Assembly: GCA_002309655.1 (NCBI GenBank)
Contig: DBXM01000029.1
Span: forward strand, 1-60,374
DNA length: 60,374 bases
DNA from: Mageeibacillus sp. UBA1212
GTDB taxonomy: Bacteria > Bacillota > Clostridia > UBA1212
Direction: 5' to 3'
The notes beneath the pieces are model-generated. The model was given only the letters and a program-made list of their open reading frames with translations, was not told the DNA's origin and ran no database searches. Of this stretch, positions 1 to 8,013 are shown piece after piece; the stretch's first letter is position 1, and every line of letters starts with the position of its first letter. The translations under genes were made by a program, and so were the position numbers.

Positions 1-221
1 ATTGGCCTGTGGAGTGTGGTGGAAATTTATTAGTGGGTAACGCGCTTGTGCTCAGCATTCCGGATGTCTTTTTTCACCAGGGTCACGCTACCATCAGGTC
101 CGTGTGAGAGTTCTCTCATACAGGTCGAAGCCGGCGGCCGCGCACCACTAAGCAGCCTCGAGATCAAAGTCCCGGGGCTGTTTTTCTTTTTCTCTTACGA
201 TTCAAATCATCTGTTTCTTAG
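1..221. other. Left-edge stretch without a supported gene
   Basis: No convincing gene is visible. All forward frames carry stops or compositionally odd protein. A strong inverted repeat (GTGTGAGAG against CTCTCATAC, positions 102-121) is the only clear structure; its two-base central gap means it would open slightly at the tip. One forward frame is open from about 46 to 315, but its translation is rich in Phe, Arg and Ser, crosses a long pyrimidine tract at 180-195, and overlaps the better-looking frame that begins at 222, so I do not call it. Confidence 0.4.
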
Positions 222-560
222 GCTTACGTTTTTTGCGCGTTGCTGCAGATTGCCTACGAACAGTTTGCTCAATTTAAAGAAACAGTCGATTCGTATATTG
301 ATAACAGCACCTTAATTATAAGCACTCTCAACGGAAATCCTCAGACCGGTGGTAAACTCGAAATGGTAGACTTATCTCTAATTCGAGACCAGTATACTTT
401 TAACGAATGAAGCTATATGTGTTCCTCCTATTCCAAGGTGTATAAGTTCACTGCTCCCGGGTCGGGGTATTACACAATTGATACGGAGCAGTGGATAGAC
501 GAAGACTCTTGCCGCGACTCTGATTCGCCACACAAACTAAACCGGAGGCGTTTTAAATGA
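222..560 (+). pseudogene. Decayed reading frame interrupted by one in-frame TGA
   Basis: Between a TAG at 219-221 and a TGA at 558-560 one frame reads as plausible soluble protein (Tyr-, Asp-, Thr- and Ser-rich, for example YIDNSTLIISTLNG and YKFTAPGSGYYTIDTEQW) except for a single TGA at 408-410. The distal part could start at ATG 417, and its stop overlaps the next start as ATGA (557-560), the geometry of translational coupling. I do not recognise the family. Neighbouring genes use TGA as a stop, so recoding is unlikely; a pseudogene, a sequencing error or a short real gene at 417-560 are the alternatives. Confidence 0.35.
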
Positions 561-1882
561 AAAGAATGTTTGCTTTGCTTATATCTTTGCTGCTGGTCAC
601 CGGCTTATTCCTTATGCCCTGTCGCTCGTACGCCGTCGAAACCATTGATAAAACGACTGCCGCCACGCTTGTAAAGAACGCCCGGAATATTATGAAGAGT
701 TATCTGGATATTTTTCAATGGTTCGATACTGAACTCAATGATAGTAGCCGTGATATTATCGTCAAGAACTATCCGGGATATAATGTTGAAGTTCACCTGA
801 AACCTGTAAGAGACGGCTACGATCAGGAAGGTGTAAAAAGACTTGTCAGCGAAACTTTCACGGGCAGCCTGGCCGCGAACTATTTGAATTCGAGTTTTTC
901 TGAGCGCTTCTTTGAAAAGTATCATGAAGAAAACGGGACGCTTTACTATCCATGGTTTATCGGCGCGCAGGTTAAGGACCACACCGGTCTTGTATTAAAC
1001 GACGAGGATATCGAGGCTCTGACAATAAGCGATGACGGGAAAGCTCTTGTTTACACCAAGTATTTTCCTCATTTTCACGAAGAACTGAGCAAGGTGACCA
1101 CCGTCATATTCTCGTTTGAAAAAGAAGACGGCGTTTGGAAAGTGTCCGGGATGGATTCAACCGAAGCTTTATTCGGATTGTATGACGAAACAATTGATTT
1201 GTCGTCTTTTTCCGTGGAACTCGCGAAAACGGAAATAATGACGGTTGTCGGCGAGATATACAGGCTGGCTCATGTGGACGGGGACGTGTTTGGCACCTCG
1301 ATCGGTCTAAGGGATCTGCAGCCTTCTGAACCCGAAAAAGTTGACAAATTCGGCGAGACTTTTTACAGGATAAACGGTGCGCCGGGCAGTACCGAAACGT
1401 GGCTGAATTACTGTTCGCGCTTTACGACCGGTGAGATTGCGGATTTGATTGTGAAAGGCGGAAAATACTGCGTTGACGTAGACGGAAGGATGTTCTACCG
1501 GTCAAGGACAGACTTGTGTGAACAGTATTTAAAAATGAGCCTCGACGAAAACGTTTCGCCTGAAATCATCTCCGCGGGAGACGAATCCGCAACGGTTAAA
1601 GTGTCCCTGCCTCTTAGCATTATGGATTCGTTCGGCAATTCAAATGATGTAAATGCCGAATTGATTTTTGAGTTTGCCTCAGTGAACGGCCGGTGGATCA
1701 TAACGGGCGGCGACTTTATTGAAAAACTCGATTCCCTTTATGCGCTAAATACGGGTTCGACAGAAACGAAAACCGGCCAGCCGGACACGGGAGACCACGG
1801 GAATGCAGCTCTCTTGATTGCGGTTGTCATCCTCGCTTTAGCTGTGGTGATACTGAGGAAGAACCGGCGGATATCGGATTGA
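557..1882 (+). CDS. Secreted protein with sortase-like C-terminal anchor, possibly IseA-like
   Basis: 441 residues. The N-terminus is a signal peptide (charged KR, hydrophobic stretch to about residue 26). The C-terminus has PDTG followed by a hydrophobic segment and RKNRR, the order of a sortase sorting signal though not a canonical LPxTG. Between them are two similar alpha/beta blocks, about 40-215 and 228-400, each ending in a strand with a WKVSG- or WIITG-like motif. The pattern resembles NTF2-like or IseA-type (DL-endopeptidase inhibitor) domains; this is family resemblance only. GGAGG at 544-548 places the ATG at 557. A strong terminator follows at 1974. Likely exported and wall- or membrane-attached; function unknown. 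Confidence 0.8.
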   Translation: MKRMFALLISLLLVTGLFLMPCRSYAVETIDKTTAATLVKNARNIMKSYLDIFQWFDTELNDSSRDIIVKNYPGYNVEVHLKPVRDGYDQEGVKRLVSETFTGSLAANYLNSSFSERFFEKYHEENGTLYYPWFIGAQVKDHTGLVLNDEDIEALTISDDGKALVYTKYFPHFHEELSKVTTVIFSFEKEDGVWKVSGMDSTEALFGLYDETIDLSSFSVELAKTEIMTVVGEIYRLAHVDGDVFGTSIGLRDLQPSEPEKVDKFGETFYRINGAPGSTETWLNYCSRFTTGEIADLIVKGGKYCVDVDGRMFYRSRTDLCEQYLKMSLDENVSPEIISAGDESATVKVSLPLSIMDSFGNSNDVNAELIFEFASVNGRWIITGGDFIEKLDSLYALNTGSTETKTGQPDTGDHGNAALLIAVVILALAVVILRKNRRISD

Positions 1883-1973
1883 CAAAACGTTTAATCCGGG
1901 AACGTTCAATGTCTGTGAAGGGAGAATTCCCGGCACATATTGGACATCCGGAAACTGAATAACTGTTTATTAC

Positions 1974-2010
1974 GGCCGGCTCCCGGCGCGATTGCGGGAG
2001 CCGGCCTTTT
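1974..2010 (+). terminator. Intrinsic terminator after the 557-1882 gene
   Basis: Perfect 12-bp arms GGCCGGCTCCCG (1974-1985) and CGGGAGCCGGCC (1995-2006) are followed by TTTT. Immediately downstream an exact 12-bp tandem repeat (CCGTGACAGATT at 2013-2024 and 2025-2036) has no obvious role. Confidence 0.85.
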
Positions 2011-2157
2011 CTCCGTGACAGATTCCGTGACAGATTCGGCCGATTTGGCAGTTGACTTCACCGCTTTCTTGAAAATATAATTTGAGTGAAGATTTAAGTC
2101 AACCACATTGCCGACTTCATTAATACCAGGTTGCAAACAAGAAAATCCCCACTTGAA

Positions 2158-2274
2158 TTATCGAATAGCATAATTTATAAAATGGACTATTCCCATACAG
2201 AGTTGATTGCTTCTGCCGGTTTCTTTTGCTTTGTTCCTCAGTTTTGCGAGAACAGAAGCACCAATATCAGCCAT
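2158..2274 (-). pseudogene. Truncated AbiEii-type toxin gene
   Basis: The start codon (2272-2274) overlaps the end of the AbiEi antitoxin gene, as in intact abiE operons. The first about 26 residues (MADIGASVLAKLRNKAKETG, then RSNQLC) match the conserved N-terminus of AbiEii/AbiGii nucleotidyltransferase toxins. The frame then changes character and stops after 38 codons, against more than 250 residues in the family. The catalytic GG-S/T and DxD motifs are therefore absent. I infer a deletion just after the Cys codon, leaving the antitoxin orphaned. Confidence 0.75.
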
Positions 2275-2872
2275 TCAGCAGCACCTCCATAATATCGGTA
2301 ACTTTTTTATAAACACGAAGTTTTTTCGCATACTTGCTGAGATTCGCAAGATTCTTTTCTTTGTCGTTTGCGTAAGCGTTTACCGCTTTTGCAAATAGCT
2401 CGTTATCCAGTTTGGTGCGGTATTTGAAACAGTCACAGATTGTGCGTTCTTTGTCGTAGATTGGAAGCGATGTTCCGTCGAAATCCGCTTGCGTTTTGCC
2501 AAGCTCATAAACGTCAGACTGGATATAATACGCTTTGAAGGGAATACCTGCGGTTTTTAGTTTCGGCTGGGAGACAGCGCGGGGGACGGCGATAGACCAT
2601 TCGCGAGGTGTAAAATCAGTGTAGCCGTAATGGAAAAGCGCAGATTCTACACAGACGATCCCCTCGGGAATTAGGCGGGAGAGATACTCCGCCTCTGTAA
2701 TATCAAGGTTTCCGGCAAGCTGATAAAACCCGTGACGAATGCGTTCAAGAAGCCCGTCGTTCACGAGTTTTCCAATGTCGGATTTACAAAGACCGGCAGC
2801 AAGAAATTCTGAGGTTTTTGCTATACCGCCGAAGTCATTTATCACTTTTTTTGCAATTTCGGCTTTGGTCAT
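2267..2872 (-). CDS. Type IV toxin-antitoxin AbiEi-family antitoxin (orphan)
   Basis: 201 residues from ATG 2872 (an in-frame GTG lies one codon earlier). An N-terminal winged-helix domain (about residues 1-55, AEIAKKVINDFGGIAKTSEF, ending RIRHGFYQL) is followed by the AbiEi_4-type C-terminal domain with YDKERTICDCFKYR near residue 140. Members repress their own operon and neutralise the AbiEii nucleotidyltransferase. Here the partner is only a 38-codon stub, so the gene may survive as a regulator, as an antitoxin against related toxins elsewhere, or as a relic. It has its own promoter at 2922-2950. Base composition is AT-richer than the downstream genes, consistent with transfer. Confidence 0.9.
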   Translation of the reverse strand: MTKAEIAKKVINDFGGIAKTSEFLAAGLCKSDIGKLVNDGLLERIRHGFYQLAGNLDITEAEYLSRLIPEGIVCVESALFHYGYTDFTPREWSIAVPRAVSQPKLKTAGIPFKAYYIQSDVYELGKTQADFDGTSLPIYDKERTICDCFKYRTKLDNELFAKAVNAYANDKEKNLANLSKYAKKLRVYKKVTDIMEVLLNG

Positions 2873-2921
2873 CACAGTATCACTTTCTTCTTACAAAATG
2901 GGTAAACTGATTGACGATAAT

Positions 2922-2950
2922 AGTATAGCACGGAACCGGCAAATAATCAA
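2922..2950 (-). promoter_or_regulatory. Promoter of the AbiEi gene
   Basis: Read on the minus strand: -35 TTGATT, 17-bp spacer, -10 TATACT. The predicted start of transcription is about 40-45 bp from the ATG at 2872. Confidence 0.6.
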
Positions 2951-3083
2951 GACTTTTTTCGTACAATTTTGTGAATTTGCAAGAAAAAACGGAGCCGAAG
3001 CCCCACTTTACCTCTAATCTTCTGTTGTTGTTTGAATTGATATGTTTCACTGTTCACAACCGTTTAATGCCTTTTCCGCTTTA

Positions 3084-3108
3084 ATTCACATCGTGAATAT
3101 GATATAAT
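3084..3108 (+). promoter_or_regulatory. -10 element with overlapping palindrome
   Basis: TATAAT at 3103-3108 is preceded by the dyad ATTCAC-ATC-GTGAAT (3084-3098) lying in the spacer. The -35 position is poor (TTTAAT). A repressor or activator binding in the spacer is plausible for the gene starting at 3183. Confidence 0.45.
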
Positions 3109-3182
3109 GGCGGCAGCAGGAAACGGGCGGCGTTTTCGCATGAAAAGGCAAGAGAAGCGTTTTGTGCCGGAGGTTGATTCGA

Positions 3183-3617
3183 ATGAGTATGGCAGAGGAG
3201 CTGCGGGAGGTTTACGCGAGATATTCCGCGGCGTGCGGGCAGCCGCGCGAGGGGAGGTCTTTTGCCGACGCTTTCAGGGGATGGTTCACCGGAAAGGGGA
3301 AAGATCTTTCGGAGGACGAAAAAGCCTTCATGGTGGGTGTCGGGAACTGCGTCGCGGAGATCCGTGAGGCGGGCGGTGAATGTGCCGGCGAGGCGTTCGA
3401 GGCCTGCCGCGTTATCGTCTCGGAGCCCCGGAACAGGAAGATCACGGGGGAGGACCTGGTTTACGCGTCGATGCATTCCCACGTCATCACGCTGGCGCCG
3501 CTGCTGACTCCCGGGGAGGCGGAGGAGATCCTTCGCGAGGCGGAGAACATACCGAAGTCGTACAGGTTCGGGGTCTACGCTGAGATGATAAAGGTTCTGC
3601 GCGATCGTATGGGATGA
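3183..3617 (+). CDS. Hypothetical helical cytoplasmic protein
   Basis: 144 residues starting at ATG 3183, which has GGAGG at 3169-3173; an earlier in-frame TTG at 3162 lacks such a site. The protein is charged and predicted mostly helical, without signal peptide, membrane segment or cysteine cluster. I do not recognise a family. GC content rises sharply at this gene compared with the preceding 3 kb, so it probably marks return to the core chromosome. It precedes the esterase gene by 52 bp of GGAAAA-rich sequence. Confidence 0.7.
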   Translation: MSMAEELREVYARYSAACGQPREGRSFADAFRGWFTGKGKDLSEDEKAFMVGVGNCVAEIREAGGECAGEAFEACRVIVSEPRNRKITGEDLVYASMHSHVITLAPLLTPGEAEEILREAENIPKSYRFGVYAEMIKVLRDRMG

Positions 3618-3669
3618 CAGCAGGCAGGCCGGAAAAAACCGGGAAAACCCGGAAAAACAACGGAAAATC

Positions 3670-5352
3670 ATGGAAAACAACAGGAAGATCAACAAATCAA
3701 ACTATAGAAAAGTGTTCACGGCCGTGGTGGCGTTCGTGCTTGCGGCAGCTGTTCTGACCGCGTGCTCGCTGGACCGCGGGTGGAGGAACACTTCGAAAGG
3801 ACAGGCGGAAAATATGAAAAAAGAAACCGTAAACGCGGAATATTGCGGCGATTTCAGAGTCGCGAACGTTTTCTCGGACGGAATGGTGCTGCAGCGGAAC
3901 GAGTACGTTCGCGTGTGGGGATTCGCGGACGAGGCGGAGAACGGCAAAAAGATCAGCGGCGAGTTTAAGGGCGTTCGCGCAGACGCGGTCGTCGAAAACG
4001 GCGAGTGGGTGCTGACGTTCATGAAGAAGCTGAAGGCCGATCCGGAGCCGGCGGTTCTGAGGGTGTTCACCGACGCCAAAGAGGTGAAGTTCGAGAACGT
4101 GCTTGTCGGAGACGTCTACATGGTCTCGGGCCAGTCGAACATCGCCTACAGCATGGCGGAGCACTGGATGTTCCATCCGGACGACAAGGAAAAATGCCCG
4201 CGCGAGGCGGTCGATCCGGCCCTCCCGATAAGGCTCAACTACAACACCCAGAACGTGGTCAACGGCGTCAGCGTACGCGGCTCCGCGGAGGTCGCGAAGG
4301 ACATCGACGCGGACAAGGCGGGGTGGACGATTGCCGACGAAAAACACGTTGAGGGCTTCACGGCGCTGGGTTACATGTTTGCCTATAATTACGTGAAAAT
4401 GACGGACGGGAAGGTCCCGATCGGCCTCGTTTACATCGACGGCTGCGGCCGCCCCTTAGGCTGCTTCCTTCCCAACGAGGTCGCGGAGGAATTCCACACC
4501 GACGACTTCAGCAGCAAGCTCGGCTACTATTTTACGTCGGGCGTCAACGCGGAGTGGGGCAGGTTCCTGTACAACGAGTATTTCTATCCGTTTGAGAGGA
4601 TGGCTATCAACGGCTTCATTTGGTACCAGGGGGAGAGCGACATGCTCGAGAACGAATCCGCCCGCTACAGCGCCGCTTTCAGAGGCATGATCGACCATAT
4701 GCGCGCCGCGCACAACCTCGTGAATCCCGACTTCCCGGTGTATTTCGTCGAATTCCCGCCGATCTACCTCCAGCCGCAGGACTACACCGGCAGCGACCCG
4801 TGGGCGTTTATGGACGTCGGCAAGATCCGCGCGGTCATGGGCGGAATGGTCATCGGCACGAAGAACTACTATCAGATCCAGTCGTCCGACCTCTGGTACG
4901 ACACGACCTACTGGAACAGTCTCCATCCGAACTGCAAGTACGAGCAGGCTGTCAGAACCGCGAAAATCGCATGCGTGGCGAACGCGGAGGGCGGTGTCAG
5001 AATGTCGCAGGCGGGCGGTCCGGTGGTTGAGTCGGTCACGTTCAGCTCCGACTACAGGAAGGCCACGGTCAAGTTCAAAAACGTCGGCTACGGCCTGAAA
5101 ACGTCGGACCGTCAGCGGCTCGTGAAGGGCTTCAACGTGATGCTCAAAAACGAGATCGTCTATACGTTCGAGGTCAAGGCGAGGCTTGTCGGAAGAGACA
5201 CGGTCGAGATCACGTGCGACACACCGTTTGACGGCATTGTGTACCATTCGATAACCATGAACTCGTTCGGCAACGGGATCACACTCGAGAACTCCGCGGG
5301 AATTCCCGCAGGCGCGTTCATGTATAAAAGCGAAAAAGGGCTGAAATTCTGA
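3670..5352 (+). CDS. Sialate O-acetylesterase-like SGNH lipoprotein
   Basis: 560 residues. Signal peptide with lipobox LTAC (Cys about residue 32) indicates a membrane-anchored surface lipoprotein. The SGNH/SASA signature is clear: GDVYMVSGQSN with nucleophile Ser156, WYQGESD near residue 318, and SLHP with His419 as catalytic-base candidate. The N-terminal strand block 60-140 is the usual beta-domain of this family. It likely removes acetyl groups from sialic acid or from acetylated plant or host glycans. The ribosome-binding site is poor (GGAAAATC). A GH5-like lipoprotein follows 63 bp later, so the two may form one glycan-processing unit. Confidence 0.88.
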   Translation: MENNRKINKSNYRKVFTAVVAFVLAAAVLTACSLDRGWRNTSKGQAENMKKETVNAEYCGDFRVANVFSDGMVLQRNEYVRVWGFADEAENGKKISGEFKGVRADAVVENGEWVLTFMKKLKADPEPAVLRVFTDAKEVKFENVLVGDVYMVSGQSNIAYSMAEHWMFHPDDKEKCPREAVDPALPIRLNYNTQNVVNGVSVRGSAEVAKDIDADKAGWTIADEKHVEGFTALGYMFAYNYVKMTDGKVPIGLVYIDGCGRPLGCFLPNEVAEEFHTDDFSSKLGYYFTSGVNAEWGRFLYNEYFYPFERMAINGFIWYQGESDMLENESARYSAAFRGMIDHMRAAHNLVNPDFPVYFVEFPPIYLQPQDYTGSDPWAFMDVGKIRAVMGGMVIGTKNYYQIQSSDLWYDTTYWNSLHPNCKYEQAVRTAKIACVANAEGGVRMSQAGGPVVESVTFSSDYRKATVKFKNVGYGLKTSDRQRLVKGFNVMLKNEIVYTFEVKARLVGRDTVEITCDTPFDGIVYHSITMNSFGNGITLENSAGIPAGAFMYKSEKGLKF

Positions 5353-5367
5353 CCGCGAGCAGGGCAT

Positions 5368-5384
5368 ATATTTCCCGGAAATAT
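5368..5384. repeat. Single copy of the TTTCCCGGAAA palindromic repeat
   Basis: ATATTTCCCGGAAATAT, palindromic except for its centre, lies between the esterase and GH5-like genes. The same core recurs in the arrays at 11082-11330, 30561, 41144, 42928 and 57357. Confidence 0.6.
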
Positions 5385-5415
5385 CCGGCAAAACAACAGG
5401 GATGACTATTTAAAA

Positions 5416-6798
5416 ATGAAAAACAACAAGAAAATCAAAAGAATAATTTCAACGGTTTTCGCCGCCGCGCTCGCGCTCGTGATGACGGTTTCATTGTGCG
5501 GCTGTGACGGTGAGAGCGGAAAAGTTAAGGAGACGGAGGCGCCGGCGGAGGCGACGGACATCCCGCTCGAGACGGCGGAACCCCGCGAAGTAAAGGAGAA
5601 CGCTATGGGATTTACGGTTGACGGAAACGGTACTGTGCTTCTCGCCGGCAAGCCTTTTTACGGCTTCGGCGTGAACGTTTTTTCGCTGGTGACAAGGGAG
5701 GTCGAGACGGGAACGTCCGACTACAAAAAACAGCTCGACCTTTTGAAGGAGTGCGGAATCCCGTTCGTCAGAATCAATCTGGGAGGCTACTGGCCTTCCT
5801 ACTACGAGGCTTTTGACAAAGACCCCGCGGCGATGCTTGCCACAATTCGCAAAATCGTGGACTACGCTGAGGAGGTTCACGTCGGCCTCGTGTGCTCGCT
5901 TCTTTGGCACGACGCGACGATTCCGACCCATGTGGGCGAAAAGAGATCCGCTATGGGGAATCCGGACAGCAAGACCGTAAAATACGCGAAGGACTACGTT
6001 ACCGCGGTCGTGCGTGAATTTGTCGACAGCCCCGCGGTGTGGGCGTGGGAGATTGGAAACGAGTACAATCTCGACGCCGACCTTTGCGACCCGGAGTTTA
6101 AGACCTGGCTTCCCGCGGGCTTCGGCATCGAGGAAGGGGCTGACGGCTTTGACTACTACACCTCCGGCGAAATGAGAGTCTTTTTGGAAGAGGTCGCAAA
6201 GGCGATCCGGGCTGTAGATCCCGACCGTATGATCTCGAGCGGCCACAGCGAAATGCGCGCGTATTCGAAGGCATTGTACAACGCGGGCCTCAAGGCGGAC
6301 CCCAAAACCCACTCATGGACGGTCGCGTTTGACACCGACAGCGACGAAGATTTCGTGTATATGAACTCGATGGCGGCGCCCAATCCGATCGACTGCGTGA
6401 GTTTTCACCTGCAGCTCTGCGCTCAAAACGCTGATGGCGAACCGGAGTACATCAGGTCGCTCTACCGTTTCGGAAGAACCGACGTGACGCCTTTACAATA
6501 TTTCCGGATTTACGCGCGCACTGCGAAACAGTTGAAAAAAGCATGCTTCTTCGGCGAATTCGGCGACTATCTCGACCTGGAAAACGACGAACGTACTCCT
6601 GAAGAATTCGAAAATCTTCTTTCGTGGATCAAAGACGCAGGCATTCAGATCGCCTGCTCCTGGCAGTTTACCGGGAGCGCGCTGTATGTCAGCACGGAAG
6701 GAGTTGACGGCGCGAAAATAAACCTCATCAAAGCTGCCAACAGTGAACTGGCCGCGGCGGGAAAGCAGGACACGGAGGCCTACTGGAACAGGTACTGA
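5416..6798 (+). CDS. GH5-like (clan GH-A) glycoside hydrolase lipoprotein
   Basis: 460 residues with a lipobox at VSLCGC and a Glu/Pro/Thr-rich linker to about residue 60. The rest is a beta/alpha barrel. AWEIGNEYN places the acid/base Glu at 216, and CFFGEFGDY places the nucleophile Glu at 381, the spacing expected for clan GH-A. RINLGGYWP near 120 fits the conserved Arg at the end of strand 2. Substrate cannot be read with confidence; mannan-, glucan- or cellulase-like enzymes share this layout. It sits directly after the acetylesterase and ends before a terminator at 6859. Confidence 0.85.
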   Translation: MKNNKKIKRIISTVFAAALALVMTVSLCGCDGESGKVKETEAPAEATDIPLETAEPREVKENAMGFTVDGNGTVLLAGKPFYGFGVNVFSLVTREVETGTSDYKKQLDLLKECGIPFVRINLGGYWPSYYEAFDKDPAAMLATIRKIVDYAEEVHVGLVCSLLWHDATIPTHVGEKRSAMGNPDSKTVKYAKDYVTAVVREFVDSPAVWAWEIGNEYNLDADLCDPEFKTWLPAGFGIEEGADGFDYYTSGEMRVFLEEVAKAIRAVDPDRMISSGHSEMRAYSKALYNAGLKADPKTHSWTVAFDTDSDEDFVYMNSMAAPNPIDCVSFHLQLCAQNADGEPEYIRSLYRFGRTDVTPLQYFRIYARTAKQLKKACFFGEFGDYLDLENDERTPEEFENLLSWIKDAGIQIACSWQFTGSALYVSTEGVDGAKINLIKAANSELAAAGKQDTEAYWNRY

Positions 6799-6858
6799 CA
6801 AAGGCGGGACAATTCCCGGGGTATCAGGCAGGTATCTGTAAAAAGAAACATATAAACA

Positions 6859-6909
6859 AAACGGGGAACCGGAGCACCTCGAAGCGGGTGAGGGCGGTTT
6901 CCCGTTTTT
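6859..6909 (+). terminator. Terminator after the GH5-like gene
   Basis: ACGGGGAACCG near 6861 pairs with CGGTTTCCCGT (6895-6905) and is followed by a T run. Confidence 0.7.
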
Positions 6910-6937
6910 AATTTAAGTCCGGCAGCCGGGCAGGGTT

Positions 6938-7513
6938 TTATTTCCAGAAGGAGCTGATTAAATCACCCAGAAGGCCGGTCATTCCGGACGTCATAACGCG
7001 GGTGCAGCCGTCGGGCATTTTGTCAATGTACCAGCGGCCGTCCTTTTTTGTGCAATTGAAAATGAGGTCGGTCTCAGCGGTCTTGGGGGGAAAATCGGGT
7101 TTCTTTTCATCGAAAATGTCTCCGAGAAGGTTTTCGTTTTTCTTGCCGGACAGCGCGGATGTAAGCGATTTGGCCAAATACTCCTTATAGACCTCCGCAA
7201 AGAGCTCTCCTGAGTCGAGGTAGGTGACGTGGACTTTCACGGTTCCTTTGTCTCCGTCCTCGGTCGACTCGACGATTTTGAACTTCATTTTTTTGGCGCA
7301 GTCCTTGTAGTAGTCGTAAAAAACGTTGCTTTCCGACTTGTCCGCGTCAAGCTCGGCCGGATCCAGAAGGCATTTGCCCGCACCCTCCAGATCGTACGCT
7401 TTCAGGTTGGCCATAAAACGGTTTGCGACCCCGGACGGACCGGAAAAGGTCGAGCATGAACAGAGCGCCGCCGCGAGGCAGAGAAGCAGAAGAGCGGCAA
7501 AAATCTTTTTCAT
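6938..7513 (-). CDS. Small lipoprotein, DUF4878/DUF5105-like
   Basis: 191 residues from ATG 7513, which has AAAGGA upstream; the longer frame back to 7621 only translates tandem repeats. The lipobox is LCSC (Cys about 19). The mature part has a long helix (VANRFMANLKAYDLEGAGKC) and a strand-rich segment ending in DGRWYIDKMP, the cystatin/NTF2-like layout of small Firmicutes lipoproteins. Function unknown. Promoter at 7634-7662. Confidence 0.78.
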   Translation of the reverse strand: MKKIFAALLLLCLAAALCSCSTFSGPSGVANRFMANLKAYDLEGAGKCLLDPAELDADKSESNVFYDYYKDCAKKMKFKIVESTEDGDKGTVKVHVTYLDSGELFAEVYKEYLAKSLTSALSGKKNENLLGDIFDEKKPDFPPKTAETDLIFNCTKKDGRWYIDKMPDGCTRVMTSGMTGLLGDLISSFWK

Positions 7514-7540
7514 AGGGAGATTCCTTTCGCTAAAATTGTT

Positions 7541-7620
7541 GTGCGGGAAACAAAGTTCCTGTGCGGGAAACAAAATCCCTGTGCGGGAAGCAAAGTTTCC
7601 GAGTGAAAAACAGAGCCTCA
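7541..7620 (-). repeat. Exact 20-bp tandem repeats in the lipoprotein leader
   Basis: Three clear units of exactly 20 bp start at 7541, 7561 and 7581 (first unit GTGCGGGAAACAAAGTTCCT); a fourth, degenerate unit is at 7601. They lie inside the 5' untranslated region, between the promoter and the ribosome-binding site. Confidence 0.8.
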
Positions 7621-7633
7621 CGGCACCGGATTA

Positions 7634-7662
7634 AGTATAAATCACCGCGCGGAGAATGTCAA
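7634..7662 (-). promoter_or_regulatory. Promoter of the small lipoprotein gene
   Basis: On the minus strand: TTGACA (7657-7662), 17-bp spacer, TATACT (7634-7639). It implies an untranslated leader of about 110 nt containing the 20-bp repeats. Confidence 0.75.
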
Positions 7663-7772
7663 CGCAAGCCGCGGAGTAGTGCCCGCGGAGTGCGTTTTTT
7701 GTTTTTTTATTTCTTTTAGGACACAATACTCCGAAAATGCGCCAAAACGGGCCAAAACGGGCGGAAATGTTG

Positions 7773-7806
7773 TTGCGGAGGGGGGAGGAATGATTTATAA
7801 TATAAT
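7773..7806 (+). promoter_or_regulatory. Promoter of the pot leader RNA
   Basis: Two overlapping TATAAT hexamers (7796-7801 and 7801-7806) with TTGCGG at 7773-7778, 17 bp before the first. Transcription would begin near 7807-7814, about 460 nt before potA. Confidence 0.55.
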
Positions 7807-8013
7807 GGCGTCCTATGGCGGGACGCGAAAGTAATAGCACGATTTTTGCATTTGTGCCGACGTAATCCCGGTGACGGCAAAGCGCCATGGGGATTTTAAA
7901 AGTCCGGCCAGGCTTGTTGCGGCAGCCCGAAGCTATTAAAAAGACGTAGAAGATAAGGGCTCGCGATATGGCCGGATATAACATGGCCTTGCAGTTTCCG
8001 GGGAGGGCTTTTT
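7807..8013 (+). ncRNA. Structured leader RNA upstream of potABCD (candidate riboswitch or ncRNA)
   Basis: The sequence can fold into long-range helices that are unlikely by chance: CCTATGGCG (7812-7820) with CGCCATGGG (7883-7891, one G-U), enclosing a GCAC/GTGC hairpin and a GCCG/CGGC hairpin; then TCCGGCCA (7903-7910) with TGGCCGGA (7969-7976), enclosing AGCCC/GGGCT (7924-7928 with 7957-7961). Next, GCCTT/AGGGC plus TTTTTT (to 8013) looks like a terminator, and TGGCC at 7983-7987 could compete for the 7906-7910 strand. That is the logic of a switchable leader. It matches no riboswitch consensus I could recall. A free-standing ncRNA is the alternative. Confidence 0.45.

Noticed and set aside
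46..315. 89-codon open frame at the left edge
   Set aside because: Its composition is unlike protein here, it crosses a pyrimidine run, and it has no ribosome-binding site.
1906..2136. 76-codon minus-strand gene downstream of the AbiEii stub
   Set aside because: It spans the strong terminator hairpin and a tandem repeat, and has no ribosome-binding site.
7807..7900. c-di-GMP (GEMM) riboswitch
   Set aside because: GGACGCGAAAG resembles part of the GEMM core, but the second conserved helix and receptor are missing.
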